DNA from: Spiribacter halobius
Lineage (GTDB): Bacteria > Pseudomonadota > Gammaproteobacteria > Nitrococcales > Nitrococcaceae
Assembly (NCBI RefSeq): GCF_020883455.1
Contig: NZ_CP086615.1
Coordinates: forward strand, 3,333,501-3,397,500
Direction: 5' to 3'
Length of the DNA: 64,000 nt
The translations under genes and the position numbers were made by a program. Positions 27,889 to 36,054 of this stretch are shown here, piece by piece. The notes below the pieces were generated by a model, which was not told the origin of the DNA, did not search any database, and saw only the letters and a list, made by a program, of their open reading frames with translations. Position 1 is the first letter of the stretch; each line of letters begins with the position of its first letter.

Positions 27889-29118
27889 GTGCCGTTCCAG
27901 TGTGGCTTGGTCAGGCTTTGGAATCATGCGGTGCGGTTCGCGCCCGCACGTTATCGCTCCACGCGTGTGTCTCTGGAGCGGATCGTTGATCGCGCCCGCC
28001 GGAATTCCGGCGGACGAGTTGACGAGGGCGAGCAGCATGTGAAGCCCCTCGCCAGACTCGTCGACGCAATGAATGAACCGGATGGTGCCCCTCTGCACGC
28101 GTTCGGCCGATTCTACGCAGAGACACTGTTCTCGGAATTGCTGACACAAAGGGAACGCTTGCGACGGCTCTGGGAGCAACAGCCGGAGATCCTTGACGAG
28201 AGGATCACCCGGCCGGTCATCATCCTGGGACTTCCCCGCTCGGGCACCTCTTTTCTATTCAACCTGCTCGCCCAGGATCCTGCCCACCGTTTTCTTAGCA
28301 ACTGGGAGGCGACGGTTTCGCAGGTTCCGCCCCCACGCCAGCGCACCTATTTGGAGGATCCCAGGCGACGCAAGGGTCGGCGTCTGATGCGCTTTCAGCA
28401 CTACCTTGCTCCCGGGCTGAAGGACGTCCATACCTTCCACCTGGATGGGCCCGAGGAGTGCACGCCGCTTCTCATGCAGGGATTTACGACCCAGGCCCTT
28501 GCGGGAATGTTCGAGGTGCCATCGTATTCAGCCTGGTTGGACACCGCATCTCATGCCGAAACGTACCGCCATCACCGGCGCATCCTGCAGACGCTGCAGT
28601 GGACATATCCCGGGGAGCGCTGGCTGCTGAAGTCGCCTGACCACTTGAGCGCCATCGACGCGCTGGCTGCGAATTATCCGGGCGCATGCTTTGTCCACTT
28701 GCACCGCGATCCGCTGCAATCCGTTGCCTCCTGGGCGAGCCTGAACGCCGTGTTCCGAGGCATTCACTCAAGCCCGGTTGATCCGCAAACGCTCGGAACG
28801 CAGGTCCTGAACCGGCTGTCCACGGATATCAATGACTACCTAGAGAAGCGGCCCGAACATCCCGAGGATCTGATCCTGGATCTGTACTACGACGACCTCG
28901 TTCGGAAGCCAATGGACACCGTCGAGACGATCTATCGGCACTTCGATCTCCACCTCTCGGCGGACGCTGTCAGCCGCATGCAGTCGCTGATCACCAGTGC
29001 GCACGATCACCGTTCCGCGCACCGCTATACGCCCGAGGACTTTGCGCTCTCCCCAGCAGACGTGGACAACCGCTTCGCAGCGTACACACAAGCCTTCGAC
29101 ATACCCCTAGTGCGTTGA
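27889..29118 (+). CDS. Sulfotransferase-family protein
   Basis: A 409-residue protein with the PAPS-binding loop PVIILGLPRSGTSFLFNLL (5'-phosphosulfate motif) and CFVHLHRDPLQSVASW (3'-phosphate motif). Both are hallmarks of the Sulfotransfer_3 type. WLLKSPDHL is the usual lysine/histidine region. It may add sulfate to the exopolysaccharide or a lipid. The GTG at 27889 with GGAG upstream was taken as start; the domain itself begins around residue 27, where another GTG exists. It is followed after 9 bp by a membrane protein gene. Confidence 0.8.
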   Translation: MPFQCGLVRLWNHAVRFAPARYRSTRVSLERIVDRARRNSGGRVDEGEQHVKPLARLVDAMNEPDGAPLHAFGRFYAETLFSELLTQRERLRRLWEQQPEILDERITRPVIILGLPRSGTSFLFNLLAQDPAHRFLSNWEATVSQVPPPRQRTYLEDPRRRKGRRLMRFQHYLAPGLKDVHTFHLDGPEECTPLLMQGFTTQALAGMFEVPSYSAWLDTASHAETYRHHRRILQTLQWTYPGERWLLKSPDHLSAIDALAANYPGACFVHLHRDPLQSVASWASLNAVFRGIHSSPVDPQTLGTQVLNRLSTDINDYLEKRPEHPEDLILDLYYDDLVRKPMDTVETIYRHFDLHLSADAVSRMQSLITSAHDHRSAHRYTPEDFALSPADVDNRFAAYTQAFDIPLVR

Positions 29119-29127
29119 GGTGGCGCC

Positions 29128-29706
29128 ATGAGACGCACGCTGCGGACACCGGTCACCGTCGTTGCTAGCTTGCCGGTCCTAGTGGCTGTTGGCCTGCGCT
29201 CGTTCAACGGCCCCGCGCCGCTGTTTCGCTTGTCCGTGACCCTCAGCGCGCTTTCCGTCGTCGCGCTGCTGGCGCACGCCTACCTGCGTACGACTGAAAT
29301 GACGCCACATAGGGATGGCGATGCCGGGAGCGCAGTGCGCGCGCACATACTGGCCCACGCCATCGCCTTCGGTTACCTGGGGCACACACTATTGGCCGAA
29401 ACGTGGCCGGTGCTGGCGGACCTGCTCTGGCTCGCGCCGCTCGTGTATTTCTTCCACACGGGGCGACGCGCGTGGGCTCGCCTTCATGCAAACTACGGCA
29501 CCACCCTTTACTACGCCTTCCATCGGGGCAACAGTGCGATGCGGGTGATGGTGCCACTTCTCACGCTGGCGGCTGCAATCCTGCCCCAAGCGCAGGGATT
29601 TCCGGGCCGCTTGACCACATTCTATTTCACCGTGCACTTTCTGCTGGTGGGCGTCGCGGTACTCCGCATCGATCGCGACATCAGCCGGGCCAAGTGTCCG
29701 CCGTGA
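29128..29706 (+). CDS. Hypothetical polytopic membrane protein
   Basis: 192 residues with about five hydrophobic helices (for example VTVVASLPVLVAVGL, LAHAIAFGYLGHTLLA, MVPLLTLAAAILP and FTVHFLLVGVAVL). I do not recognise the family. It starts 9 bp after the sulfotransferase gene with a GAGG Shine-Dalgarno sequence, so the two form an operon ended by the hairpin at 29747. A role in presenting the sulfotransferase substrate at the membrane is only a guess from position. Confidence 0.7.
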   Translation: MRRTLRTPVTVVASLPVLVAVGLRSFNGPAPLFRLSVTLSALSVVALLAHAYLRTTEMTPHRDGDAGSAVRAHILAHAIAFGYLGHTLLAETWPVLADLLWLAPLVYFFHTGRRAWARLHANYGTTLYYAFHRGNSAMRVMVPLLTLAAAILPQAQGFPGRLTTFYFTVHFLLVGVAVLRIDRDISRAKCPP

Positions 29707-29746
29707 CCGTCACAATGGCCGCAGGCGACAACCCTGTGTAGAAATT

Positions 29747-29783
29747 ACAAAGACGGGGATGCCCACGGCACCCCCGCCTTTGT
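29747..29783. terminator. Hairpin terminator between convergent genes
   Basis: An inverted repeat with left arm ACAAAGACGGGGATGCC and right arm GGCACCCCCGCCTTTGT around a CAC-type loop. It lies between the stop of the rightward membrane-protein gene (29706) and the stop of the leftward PEP-CTERM gene (29827), so it could terminate both. Confidence 0.75.
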
Positions 29784-29826
29784 AGCCACGGGCAGCGGCA
29801 CGCCGCCCGAGTCTCAAGTCTCGCGA

Positions 29827-30837
29827 TCAGGCGGCGAGTTTCGAGTCATACCGACGCCGCCGGGCCATCACGCCAAGCCCCGCCAGACCAGCACCAAGCA
29901 GCAGCAGAGAGCCTGGCTCCGGCACCTGGGTGGCGTTCACGCTGGTGAGAGCGGCCAGCGTCAGACTGTAGTCGCCAGCAGTGAGTCCGTCGATGTCCAG
30001 CGCGAATGCACTAGCAATGGTACCCAGGCTGTGGCTGTTACTGCTATTGCCGGGACCCGCCCCAAGGGTTTCATTCAGGGATTCAGGATCGAGCTCGTTG
30101 CTACAAGTCACGTTGACGCAGATCGCGTCGCCCGCCACACCATTAGGCGCCCAATTGACGAATTCACCGCCACCGTCTGTCCGCCGGAGCGTGAAGTCCG
30201 CCGTCATATTGGCCTGAGCCAGCCCAGCGGTGAAGCCCGTCAGAAGATCTACCACCGCCTGCATCTCGGGGTTCGCATCAAATCTGAGCTCGAGGCTGGC
30301 CGGCCCCGGCTGCAGTAGCGTGAACTGCAGCTCAAACGTCGTGTTCGACTGAATGTTGGTGGATGCCTGAGCGGTGCCACTCCCGGAAAGCTCATTCTCC
30401 GAGACCTGCTGAGTTCGCGTCGAGGCATCCCCCTCTAGCTGAGCGGTCGTGACCTCCGCATTGGAGTTCGCATAGGTCTCCGTACCGGTTGGGCCGAGGA
30501 GACTGTAGTCCGTGTCCGCACGCGCTATGCTGCTGCCAGGCGCATTGGCAGCGGGAACCCCGAGCCGCGGGGAGCCGGTGCAGCCGCCAGTAAGGCTGCC
30601 GCATGTACCTGCGTTGGCGTCCGTTGCGCCGTTGAGGGTAGCGGAATCCTCGACGTTAAAGGTGTACTCAGGGTTGAGGTTCGTTATCTGAGTGTTGTTG
30701 TCGTCAAAGAACCTTAGGGTCAGGTTGCTCACATCCAGCGCCGAGCCACCGTAGACTCCGGCCGAGGCGGGCCCGGCCATGCTTAGAACCAGCGCGAGCG
30801 ACGTAGAAGCTGTCAGTAATGCTGCCTTCGTTCTCAT
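29827..30837 (-). CDS. PEP-CTERM sorting-domain protein (secreted substrate 1)
   Basis: A 336-residue secreted protein. An N-terminal signal peptide ends at GPASA (residue ~26). The C-terminus is a textbook PEP-CTERM signal: VPEPGS, a hydrophobic helix LLLLGAGLAGLGVMA, then RRRRYDSK. The body is Asn/Thr/Ser-rich. It carries NVEDSATLN near the N-terminus and a Cys-containing loop (GTCGSLTGGC), recalling the EDSAP-type PEP-CTERM group (from memory). XrtA should cleave at PEP and deliver it to the surface or matrix. The ATG at 30837 has GGAGG about nine bases upstream. A sigma54 promoter and a palindrome precede it. Confidence 0.93.
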   Translation of the reverse strand: MRTKAALLTASTSLALVLSMAGPASAGVYGGSALDVSNLTLRFFDDNNTQITNLNPEYTFNVEDSATLNGATDANAGTCGSLTGGCTGSPRLGVPAANAPGSSIARADTDYSLLGPTGTETYANSNAEVTTAQLEGDASTRTQQVSENELSGSGTAQASTNIQSNTTFELQFTLLQPGPASLELRFDANPEMQAVVDLLTGFTAGLAQANMTADFTLRRTDGGGEFVNWAPNGVAGDAICVNVTCSNELDPESLNETLGAGPGNSSNSHSLGTIASAFALDIDGLTAGDYSLTLAALTSVNATQVPEPGSLLLLGAGLAGLGVMARRRRYDSKLAA

Positions 30838-30922
30838 CCGTAGTGCCTCCCGTAGGGCGTTGTAGATATGCTGGCCGTCCATACCCCCGTTGGGGCACGT
30901 AAGCATCTGTCGCAATAGTCCC

Positions 30923-30939
30923 TGCAAAACGCAAGCCAA
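30923..30939 (-). promoter_or_regulatory. Candidate sigma54 promoter of PEP-CTERM substrate 1
   Basis: On the minus strand TTGGCTTGCGTTTTGCA has GG and GC separated by exactly ten bases and both flanking TT/TTGCA elements of the -24/-12 consensus. It lies about 85 bp upstream of the start codon. Confidence 0.7.
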
Positions 30940-30966
30940 CTTAGAAAACCGCTTAAACTACAAATG

Positions 30967-30979
30967 GTTGTGACACAAC
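30967..30979. promoter_or_regulatory. Candidate PrsR enhancer palindrome
   Basis: GTTGTGACACAAC is a perfect 13-bp inverted repeat (arms of six around one base). It starts 28 bp upstream of the sigma54 element of PEP-CTERM substrate 1, a sensible place for an activator site. PrsR is the obvious candidate protein, by inference only. Confidence 0.5.
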
Positions 30980-31135
30980 TGCCAGGGCGAATCGTGTACA
31001 TACGGTCCGCCCTGTAAAGGATCTCGACAACCACAGTCAGTAACCGTCTGATTGCCTGAACTCCCAGGTTCTGGCGGGAGCCGCCCTCGCCACACCCCCA
31101 ACCAGAACGGGAGCCACCCAACCGACACGAAACCC

Positions 31136-32338
31136 TCAAGACAGGGTTTCGGCAAGCGCGATGACACGTTGCGCGCCGGGCGTGGCACGTGCGCGTTCCT
31201 GCAGACGGGCCGCCGCATGGTTGAACGACTGCGCGGCGAGCAGCGAGCGCAACGCCTCCCCGACCCCGGCGACTGTCATCCTCCCCGCCCTCCGCAAGAT
31301 TCCAGCACCAGCGCTGGCCGCCGCCTGCATGTTCAGGAGCTGGTCCATGTTGCCGGCCAGTCCAAGCACGGGTCGCGCTGCCAGCAGCGCCTGTTGTACA
31401 CCGGGACTGCCGCCGTTGCAGACAACCACCGTACCTACCGCCGCAGCCTGGTCGCCGGGAAGGTAGTCCGCCACAAAGCAGTTCGATGGGACCGGGCCAG
31501 GCGGGGCAGCACCGGCAGTGGCCACTACGCCGGTAACAGGAAGCGTTGCAAGGGCCTGAAGAACCGGGCCAAGCACGGCTGTATTTCCGGAGCTACCCAG
31601 ATTCACGTAGACCACAGGGCGATCATCCGGGAGCTCATCCCACCATCCGGGCAGCGATATCCGCGGCGACCACGGGATGGGGCCGATGACTTCGTGGTGG
31701 TGAGGCGCATCGCGCAGCGACGTGAGCCCGGGGATATCCGCATACAGGGTGTGGTCGGCATCGGTATACGCGTATCGCAGGTCCGCCGGCAGCGCCGGCA
31801 GCCCGAGCTCGGCGCGCAGGCGATTGAGCGGGCGCGCGTGGTGGGCGAACACCTGCGGGCGTATCCGGTCGAACAGCCACTGCGACGCGGCGAGCCCCAC
31901 CACTCGTGTCAGCGGCAGGTCCGGCACCGGATACGCCTGCTCTGCATACGGGCTCCAGTAGGCGTTCGAGAGCGCGATGTAGGGCACCCCCTCGACTCGC
32001 GCGCTCGCCGAAAGCGACAGGCGGAAGTCGCCGATGATGACGTCCGGCTCGATCGCGCGGATGAGCTGACGGTCCTTTGCCGCATAGCGACGGAGGGTCG
32101 ACAGGTCGTAGAGCCTGCGCCCGGCCGCGAGCGCCGCACGGAAGTCGGCGGGCGAAACCGAATCGAGCGAATGCGTGCGAAAGGTGGGGGCCGGAAACAG
32201 CTGCTTGTAGGCGGGCGCCCAGGCCAGGTGGACATCATGCCCGCGAGCCGCAAGCTCGCTGGCCACAACGAAGGGCCGCGCGGCATGCGCCAGGGTGACG
32301 GCTTCTGCAAATACCAGGATCCTGCGGGCCCCAGGCAT
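31136..32338 (-). CDS. UGT/MGT-type glycosyltransferase
   Basis: A 400-residue GT-B enzyme of the macrolide/UDP-glucuronosyl type. The N-terminal start is RRILVFAEAVTLAHAARPFV. DVIIGDFRLSLSASARVEGVPYI covers the acceptor domain. PVVYVNLGSSGN and VVVCNGGSPGVQQALLAARPVLGL form the nucleotide-sugar binding half, where the usual HGG is replaced by NGG. The acceptor is unknown; a lipid, small molecule or EPS component is possible. It lies between two PEP-CTERM genes on the same strand. Confidence 0.82.
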   Translation of the reverse strand: MPGARRILVFAEAVTLAHAARPFVVASELAARGHDVHLAWAPAYKQLFPAPTFRTHSLDSVSPADFRAALAAGRRLYDLSTLRRYAAKDRQLIRAIEPDVIIGDFRLSLSASARVEGVPYIALSNAYWSPYAEQAYPVPDLPLTRVVGLAASQWLFDRIRPQVFAHHARPLNRLRAELGLPALPADLRYAYTDADHTLYADIPGLTSLRDAPHHHEVIGPIPWSPRISLPGWWDELPDDRPVVYVNLGSSGNTAVLGPVLQALATLPVTGVVATAGAAPPGPVPSNCFVADYLPGDQAAAVGTVVVCNGGSPGVQQALLAARPVLGLAGNMDQLLNMQAAASAGAGILRRAGRMTVAGVGEALRSLLAAQSFNHAAARLQERARATPGAQRVIALAETLS

Positions 32339-32503
32339 GGGATCGGTGTTCCCCGCGGCGATTTCGCATCACGCCGACGGTGTGCAGACCCGGCCCGGAA
32401 GTCAAGCGTTGATGCCGCCCGCACTGCGCATGTCAAGAAAGCTTACAGGTCGGCAGCCACGGGCGCCCCCGGGCTGCCGGATCGGACGCTTCGTCGCAGA
32501 GCG

Positions 32504-33295
32504 CTACGCGCCCCTAGTACCGGCAGCGCTCCGCCGTCCCGCCAGCCCCAGCCCGAGCAAGCCGGCTGACACGAGCATTAGCGGGGCCGGGGCCGGCACC
32601 ACTTGCACCTCGATGCTGGCCCCGGCCTGCCAGTCCGCATCCAGGCCCGCACGGTATCGCGTCTGCCCCACCGCATACGTCTGGAACTCGCGCACATCGC
32701 CCGCAAGCGCGTCAATGTCGGCCTGGTCGGTTTCATTATAGGCATTGCCGTCGGTATCCAGCGGGGCCGCCTCGTTGTCCGTCGCCCAGAACGCGAACCC
32801 AAAGGTCCCGATGACGCCATCGTCAGTGCCGTCACCGTCGGCGTCGTAATCCTCCCAGCTCGAAGGCTGCGTCCAACCCGCCGCCGGATCGTCCAGGAGG
32901 TAGCTACCCCCACTCCAATCGTACGTATAGTCCACCCCGTTCCAGTCGAACGCCCACTTGACCTGGAAGCGACCGTCCAGGGAGGTCGTGCTCTCGCCAG
33001 GCAGCCAGTAAATCCAGTGCAGGCGCTGCCCGAGATCGCCCGTGCTGTAGACGATCTCTTCGTAGGGCGTCATACGATGCGTACCCGCGTAGGCGCCGCT
33101 GCGCATATCGACGAAGGAGCCGGCCGCCGCGTCGCTCTTCGCGGCGTCCCACCAGGGCGTCCAGTCGGGAGAGCCATACGCGTTCGGCGCGGTGTCCACA
33201 TTCAGGGTCACGACCGCCGGCGCGGCCAGGGGAAGCATGGCAAGCACTCCGGCGAGTGCTCGGGCCGTGATGGGGAACTTGCGTCGATAATCCAT
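32504..33295 (-). CDS. PEP-CTERM-like secreted protein (substrate 2, VPAP variant)
   Basis: 263 residues. A signal peptide ends around PLAAPA. An acidic, Trp/Tyr-rich body follows, with an Asp-rich loop (DYDADGDGTDDGVIG) that could bind calcium. The C-terminal tail is VVPAPAPLMLVSAGLLGLGLAG and then RRSAAGTR. It has the layout of an exosortase signal but reads PAP instead of PEP; such variants are known in PEP-CTERM families. GGAGG precedes the ATG and a sigma54 promoter lies about 85 bp upstream. It is probably co-regulated with substrate 1. Confidence 0.82.
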   Translation of the reverse strand: MDYRRKFPITARALAGVLAMLPLAAPAVVTLNVDTAPNAYGSPDWTPWWDAAKSDAAAGSFVDMRSGAYAGTHRMTPYEEIVYSTGDLGQRLHWIYWLPGESTTSLDGRFQVKWAFDWNGVDYTYDWSGGSYLLDDPAAGWTQPSSWEDYDADGDGTDDGVIGTFGFAFWATDNEAAPLDTDGNAYNETDQADIDALAGDVREFQTYAVGQTRYRAGLDADWQAGASIEVQVVPAPAPLMLVSAGLLGLGLAGRRSAAGTRGA

Positions 33296-33377
33296 TGCGC
33301 CTCCTTACTCTACGATCTCTGCGAGCGATGGCGTCCGCGTCCACCCGTACGAGGCAGAGCAACGCGAGCCGGTTAGA

Positions 33378-33394
33378 CGCAAAACCAATGCCAA
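33378..33394 (-). promoter_or_regulatory. Candidate sigma54 promoter of PEP-CTERM substrate 2
   Basis: On the minus strand TTGGCATTGGTTTTGCG shows GG-N10-GC spacing and TTGGCA at -24. It resembles the element before substrate 1 (both end GTTTTGC), supporting a shared activator. Confidence 0.68.
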
Positions 33395-33530
33395 TGAACA
33401 AAAAACAGCGTGTTATGAGCACCGCCTGCGGGGACCCCGCGTAGCGGTAAGCGAATTGTAAAGCTGACAGACTGGCGTATGTCGCGGGCGTCTGGCGGGA
33501 ATGACAGGCATGGCCTGAGCAAGCGGTGAC

Positions 33531-33606
33531 TGGAGCTGGCGACAGGAGTCGAACCTGCGACCGGTCGATTACAAATCGACTGCTCTACCAACTGAGCTAC
33601 GCCAGC
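33531..33606 (-). tRNA. tRNA-Thr (anticodon UGU)
   Basis: A 76-base cloverleaf on the minus strand. The acceptor arms GCTGGCG and CGCCAGC pair perfectly. A D-arm (GCTC/GAGC), an anticodon stem GTCGA/TCGAC around TTTGTAA (anticodon TGT), and a T-arm with GGTTCGA are present. CCA is encoded. It stands alone here, between the XrtA region and the DUF2589 accessory region. Confidence 0.95.
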
Positions 33607-33759
33607 TTTGCCCGTGATGATAGAGAGGGCGACGGGGGCGGGCAACGGGTCAGACCCAAGCCCCGCAGTGGAGCCCACTTAACCGCCCGGCCTCGCCACG
33701 CGATCCACTCTAGGCGCGTGCCCCGACCATTCACGTGGCCAAAGGCCGAGCCGAAAGGC

Positions 33760-34344
33760 TCACCCCGCCCGCGAGCGGGAGGTCTTCACCGCATAGAGCC
33801 GGCGACCGGCACGGAGCGTCGTGGTGACCTCGCCCTCGGCCCGGAGGCTCTGCAGAGCCCGGCGGATCTGGTGCGTGGCAAGCCCGGTACTGCGCTGGAT
33901 CCGGGCTGCCGTCGCCGGCGCGTCCAGGGCGGCAAGGGCCTCACGAACACGATCCCGCGGCTCCTGCACCCGGCTTGCGGTGTCCTCCGCCACCGCCGGC
34001 GCATCGCCGCCGCCGTCCTCGGCCGCCGGCTCGAGGCCGAGCGCGGCCATCATCTCAGTGTAGGGCGCAAGAATCGCGTGGATACGCCGTGCCGCGGCGG
34101 CGAGCTGCTGGAACCGCCGCTGATCGGTGGGCTCTCCGCTGCCAAGGCAGCACCAGCGCTCGCGGCGCAGCAGTGCCGTCATGCGACGGTAGGTCTCGAT
34201 GTGCTCGGCAAAGCCCGCTTGGTGGAGGGCCTGCTCCATGTGACGGAGCACCTCGATGCCGGTCTCGACGTTGTCGCCTGCCCCCTGCGGCGCCGGCCCG
34301 GCCGCGTCGGTGTCGGTTTCCTTTACAGTGCGCCGACGGGTCAT
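33760..34344 (-). CDS. Winged-helix domain hypothetical protein of the DUF2589 operon
   Basis: 194 residues. The N-terminal half is helical with Trp/Cys-Cys (RRERWCCLGSGEP) and a methionine-rich segment. The C-terminal ~55 residues look like a winged helix-turn-helix (ALDAPATAARIQRSTGLATH, QIRRALQSLRAEGEV, GRRLYAVK). I do not recognise the family. The ATG at 34344 sits where the upstream NlpC/P60-like frame should end. The gene is last in a five-gene minus-strand cluster, about 150 bp before tRNA-Thr. It may be a regulator or a DNA-binding component. Confidence 0.65.
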   Translation of the reverse strand: MTRRRTVKETDTDAAGPAPQGAGDNVETGIEVLRHMEQALHQAGFAEHIETYRRMTALLRRERWCCLGSGEPTDQRRFQQLAAAARRIHAILAPYTEMMAALGLEPAAEDGGGDAPAVAEDTASRVQEPRDRVREALAALDAPATAARIQRSTGLATHQIRRALQSLRAEGEVTTTLRAGRRLYAVKTSRSRAG

Positions 34345-35314
34345 GGCGCCCCCGCTCCACGAGATCGAAGCGAAAGGTGAAGGTGTCCGCGAAGTCGTGA
34401 CCGACGATGCGGTTGACGACACCGACACGCACCTCGTGGCGGCCCGCGGCGAGCGGGCGCGGCGGCTCATGGACCACCTCGAATGGCGAGCGCGGCGGGG
34501 CGCGGTAGGGCACCGAGGCGCGGTCCACGGCGAACTCGGTGATCGCGAGCTCGCCGCTGCCGGTGAAGCGCACGCGAATGCGGTCCGGGCCCTCATCCAC
34601 CGGGTAGCTGCCCGGTGCGGGTCGCTGGTCGACGAGCTGCGGGAAGGGCGAGAGGGGCGTGTAGCGCTCGTCCCAGTCGATCTCGCGCTCGATGACCCGG
34701 CCGCGCCCGTCCCCGGGCTGCCGGGCGCGCGGGTAACCGCCGCCGCGCGATTCGAGGATGCGCACCCGCGCGCCCCGGTGGGCCTGGAAGACGCGAACGT
34801 GCACACCGGGGCGGTTCAGGATGTCCCCGGGGCGCAATGCGGCGCGGTCCACCTCCACGCACAGGCGGGGCAGGTTGCGGGTGCTGTAGCCCACGCCATT
34901 GATGCGCCGACTGCCGAACCCCCAGGCCCGGAGGACGTAGCCGGAGCAGTCGATGCCCGCCAGGCTCCGCGGCACGCGGAAACCGTAGCCAAGACCGTTC
35001 GGGGGGTTGCGGTACCAGTAGGCGGTGGTGCGCCCGGCGACCCCGGCGGGCAGGGGGTGGCGGCGATCCCAGCCCCCGGGGCACTCGCCGTTGGCGATGC
35101 ACATCAGAAACTGCGTGCCGGAGTCGAAGCCGTCCTCGCCACCAAAGACGTAGGGCATGACGTCATGCTCGGCGCCAGTGAGATAGCCGCTGTGGAAGGT
35201 GTGCGCGGGGTTGGCGGCGCTGAAGGTGTGCGTATTCGCCGTCGGGCGCCAGCCAGCCATGCGCGGCGGCGTATAGCGGCGGGCGTTACTGATGACCTCG
35301 GCTCGGGTGACCAC
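34055..35314 (-). CDS. NlpC/P60-like cysteine peptidase protein with C-terminal beta domain
   Basis: A 419-codon open frame. It has PYVFGGEDGFDSG near residue ~55, the catalytic-type Cys in SLAGIDCSGYVLRAWG and a candidate His in GDILNRPGVHVRVFQ, resembling NlpC/P60 or CHAP-type peptidases that cut peptidoglycan or amides. Residues ~240-322 form a beta-rich domain (RIRVRFTGSGELAITEF, FRFDLVERG). After residue ~323 the frame runs about 97 codons out of phase over the next gene and loses all protein-like character. The true end is probably near 34345, and a G5 tract at 34349-34353 could be a frameshift site. No signal peptide is seen. The GTG start has GGGGAGGG upstream, 11 bp after the preceding gene. 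Confidence 0.68.
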   Translation of the reverse strand: MVTRAEVISNARRYTPPRMAGWRPTANTHTFSAANPAHTFHSGYLTGAEHDVMPYVFGGEDGFDSGTQFLMCIANGECPGGWDRRHPLPAGVAGRTTAYWYRNPPNGLGYGFRVPRSLAGIDCSGYVLRAWGFGSRRINGVGYSTRNLPRLCVEVDRAALRPGDILNRPGVHVRVFQAHRGARVRILESRGGGYPRARQPGDGRGRVIEREIDWDERYTPLSPFPQLVDQRPAPGSYPVDEGPDRIRVRFTGSGELAITEFAVDRASVPYRAPPRSPFEVVHEPPRPLAAGRHEVRVGVVNRIVGHDFADTFTFRFDLVERGRHDPSAHCKGNRHRRGRAGAAGGRRQRRDRHRGAPSHGAGPPPSGLCRAHRDLPSHDGTAAPRALVLPWQRRAHRSAAVPAARRRGTAYPRDSCALH

Positions 35315-35325
35315 CGGGCCCTCCC

Positions 35326-35676
35326 CTACGTTTCGTCGTTGCTGCCTGCATGCAGGGTCAGCGGGGCGAGGCGCAGCTTCATCGAGGAGACCTGGTGGGG
35401 CTGGAACTCGCGCAGGGCCTTCGGATCGGTGATGACGGCGACACCACGGGGGTCGCCACCCTGCCCGTCCGGCGCGCCGGCGACCGCAAAGCGTAGCTCG
35501 ATGTCCACATCGGCGATCTGGAACGCGGGGACGGTGAGCTCGGCGAGCGCCTCGCTCTTGCGATACTCCTCGCGCAGGCGCGCCGTCTCGAGATCCCCCA
35601 GGCGCCGGGCCTCGGCGAGGGAGCCAAGCACGGCGCCGACGAGCTGTGCGAGCGGGACGGTCTGCGGGTCCGCCAC
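35326..35676 (-). CDS. Short DUF2589-like protein
   Basis: 116 residues: a helical start (PLAQLVGAVLGSLAEARRLG), a Tyr/Lys segment, then TVPAFQIADVDIELRFAVAG, a beta strand with the P-x-F-x-I pattern seen in DUF2589 proteins. It looks like a compact relative of the two DUF2589 genes next door. It starts at a GTG with AGGAGG upstream. Its function is unknown. Confidence 0.6.
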   Translation of the reverse strand: MADPQTVPLAQLVGAVLGSLAEARRLGDLETARLREEYRKSEALAELTVPAFQIADVDIELRFAVAGAPDGQGGDPRGVAVITDPKALREFQPHQVSSMKLRLAPLTLHAGSNDET

Positions 35677-35724
35677 GTCCTGCCTCCTCGGCCCCGGCCG
35701 CGCCGCGACCGGTGCGGCCTGGCG

Positions 35725-36054
35725 TTACGGCGACGCCGGGGTGACGCCCGTGCCCGGATTGACGCCCGGCACCGGCTGCGCCTCACCGATGGGTACCACC
35801 TTCACCGACTCGTGCAGGATGTCCAGCACGCGGCCGAGCCCCTCGGGGATCTCGTCCTGCACGGCGTTGACGGTGATCTTGAGCGTGGTGCGGCGATCGG
35901 TCTGGCGCTTGTTGGTGGTGCGGTTGCTGTAGGAGCCCTTCACCTTGACCTTGAAGAACCAGTAGTTGGCCTTGGCCTCGGCGCTCACCTTGCGCACGGA
36001 GGTGGACTCCCGCGTCTCCACGTCGCGGATCTGGAACTCGAAATCGATGGTCAT
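35725..36054 (-). pseudogene. C-terminal half of a split DUF2589 protein
   Basis: 109 residues beginning MTIDFEFQIRDVETRES, the expected continuation of the upstream fragment, followed by a beta/Lys-rich domain (ANYWFFKVKVKGSYSN) and a Pro/Gly tail. Its ATG overlaps the stop of the N-terminal half as ATGA, so re-initiation could still produce it. The split is caused by a 19-bp tandem repeat (36062-36118). It could be a broken gene or a switchable one. Confidence 0.7.

Noticed and set aside
27777..27989. A small separate gene before the sulfotransferase
   Set aside because: It overlaps the sulfotransferase start in another frame, lacks a ribosome site and has no recognisable feature.
34055..34343. 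A genuine 97-residue C-terminal extension of the NlpC/P60-like protein
   Set aside because: The stretch is Arg/His/Ala-rich, lies out of phase over the next gene, and has no structural pattern; a frameshift or misread end is more likely.
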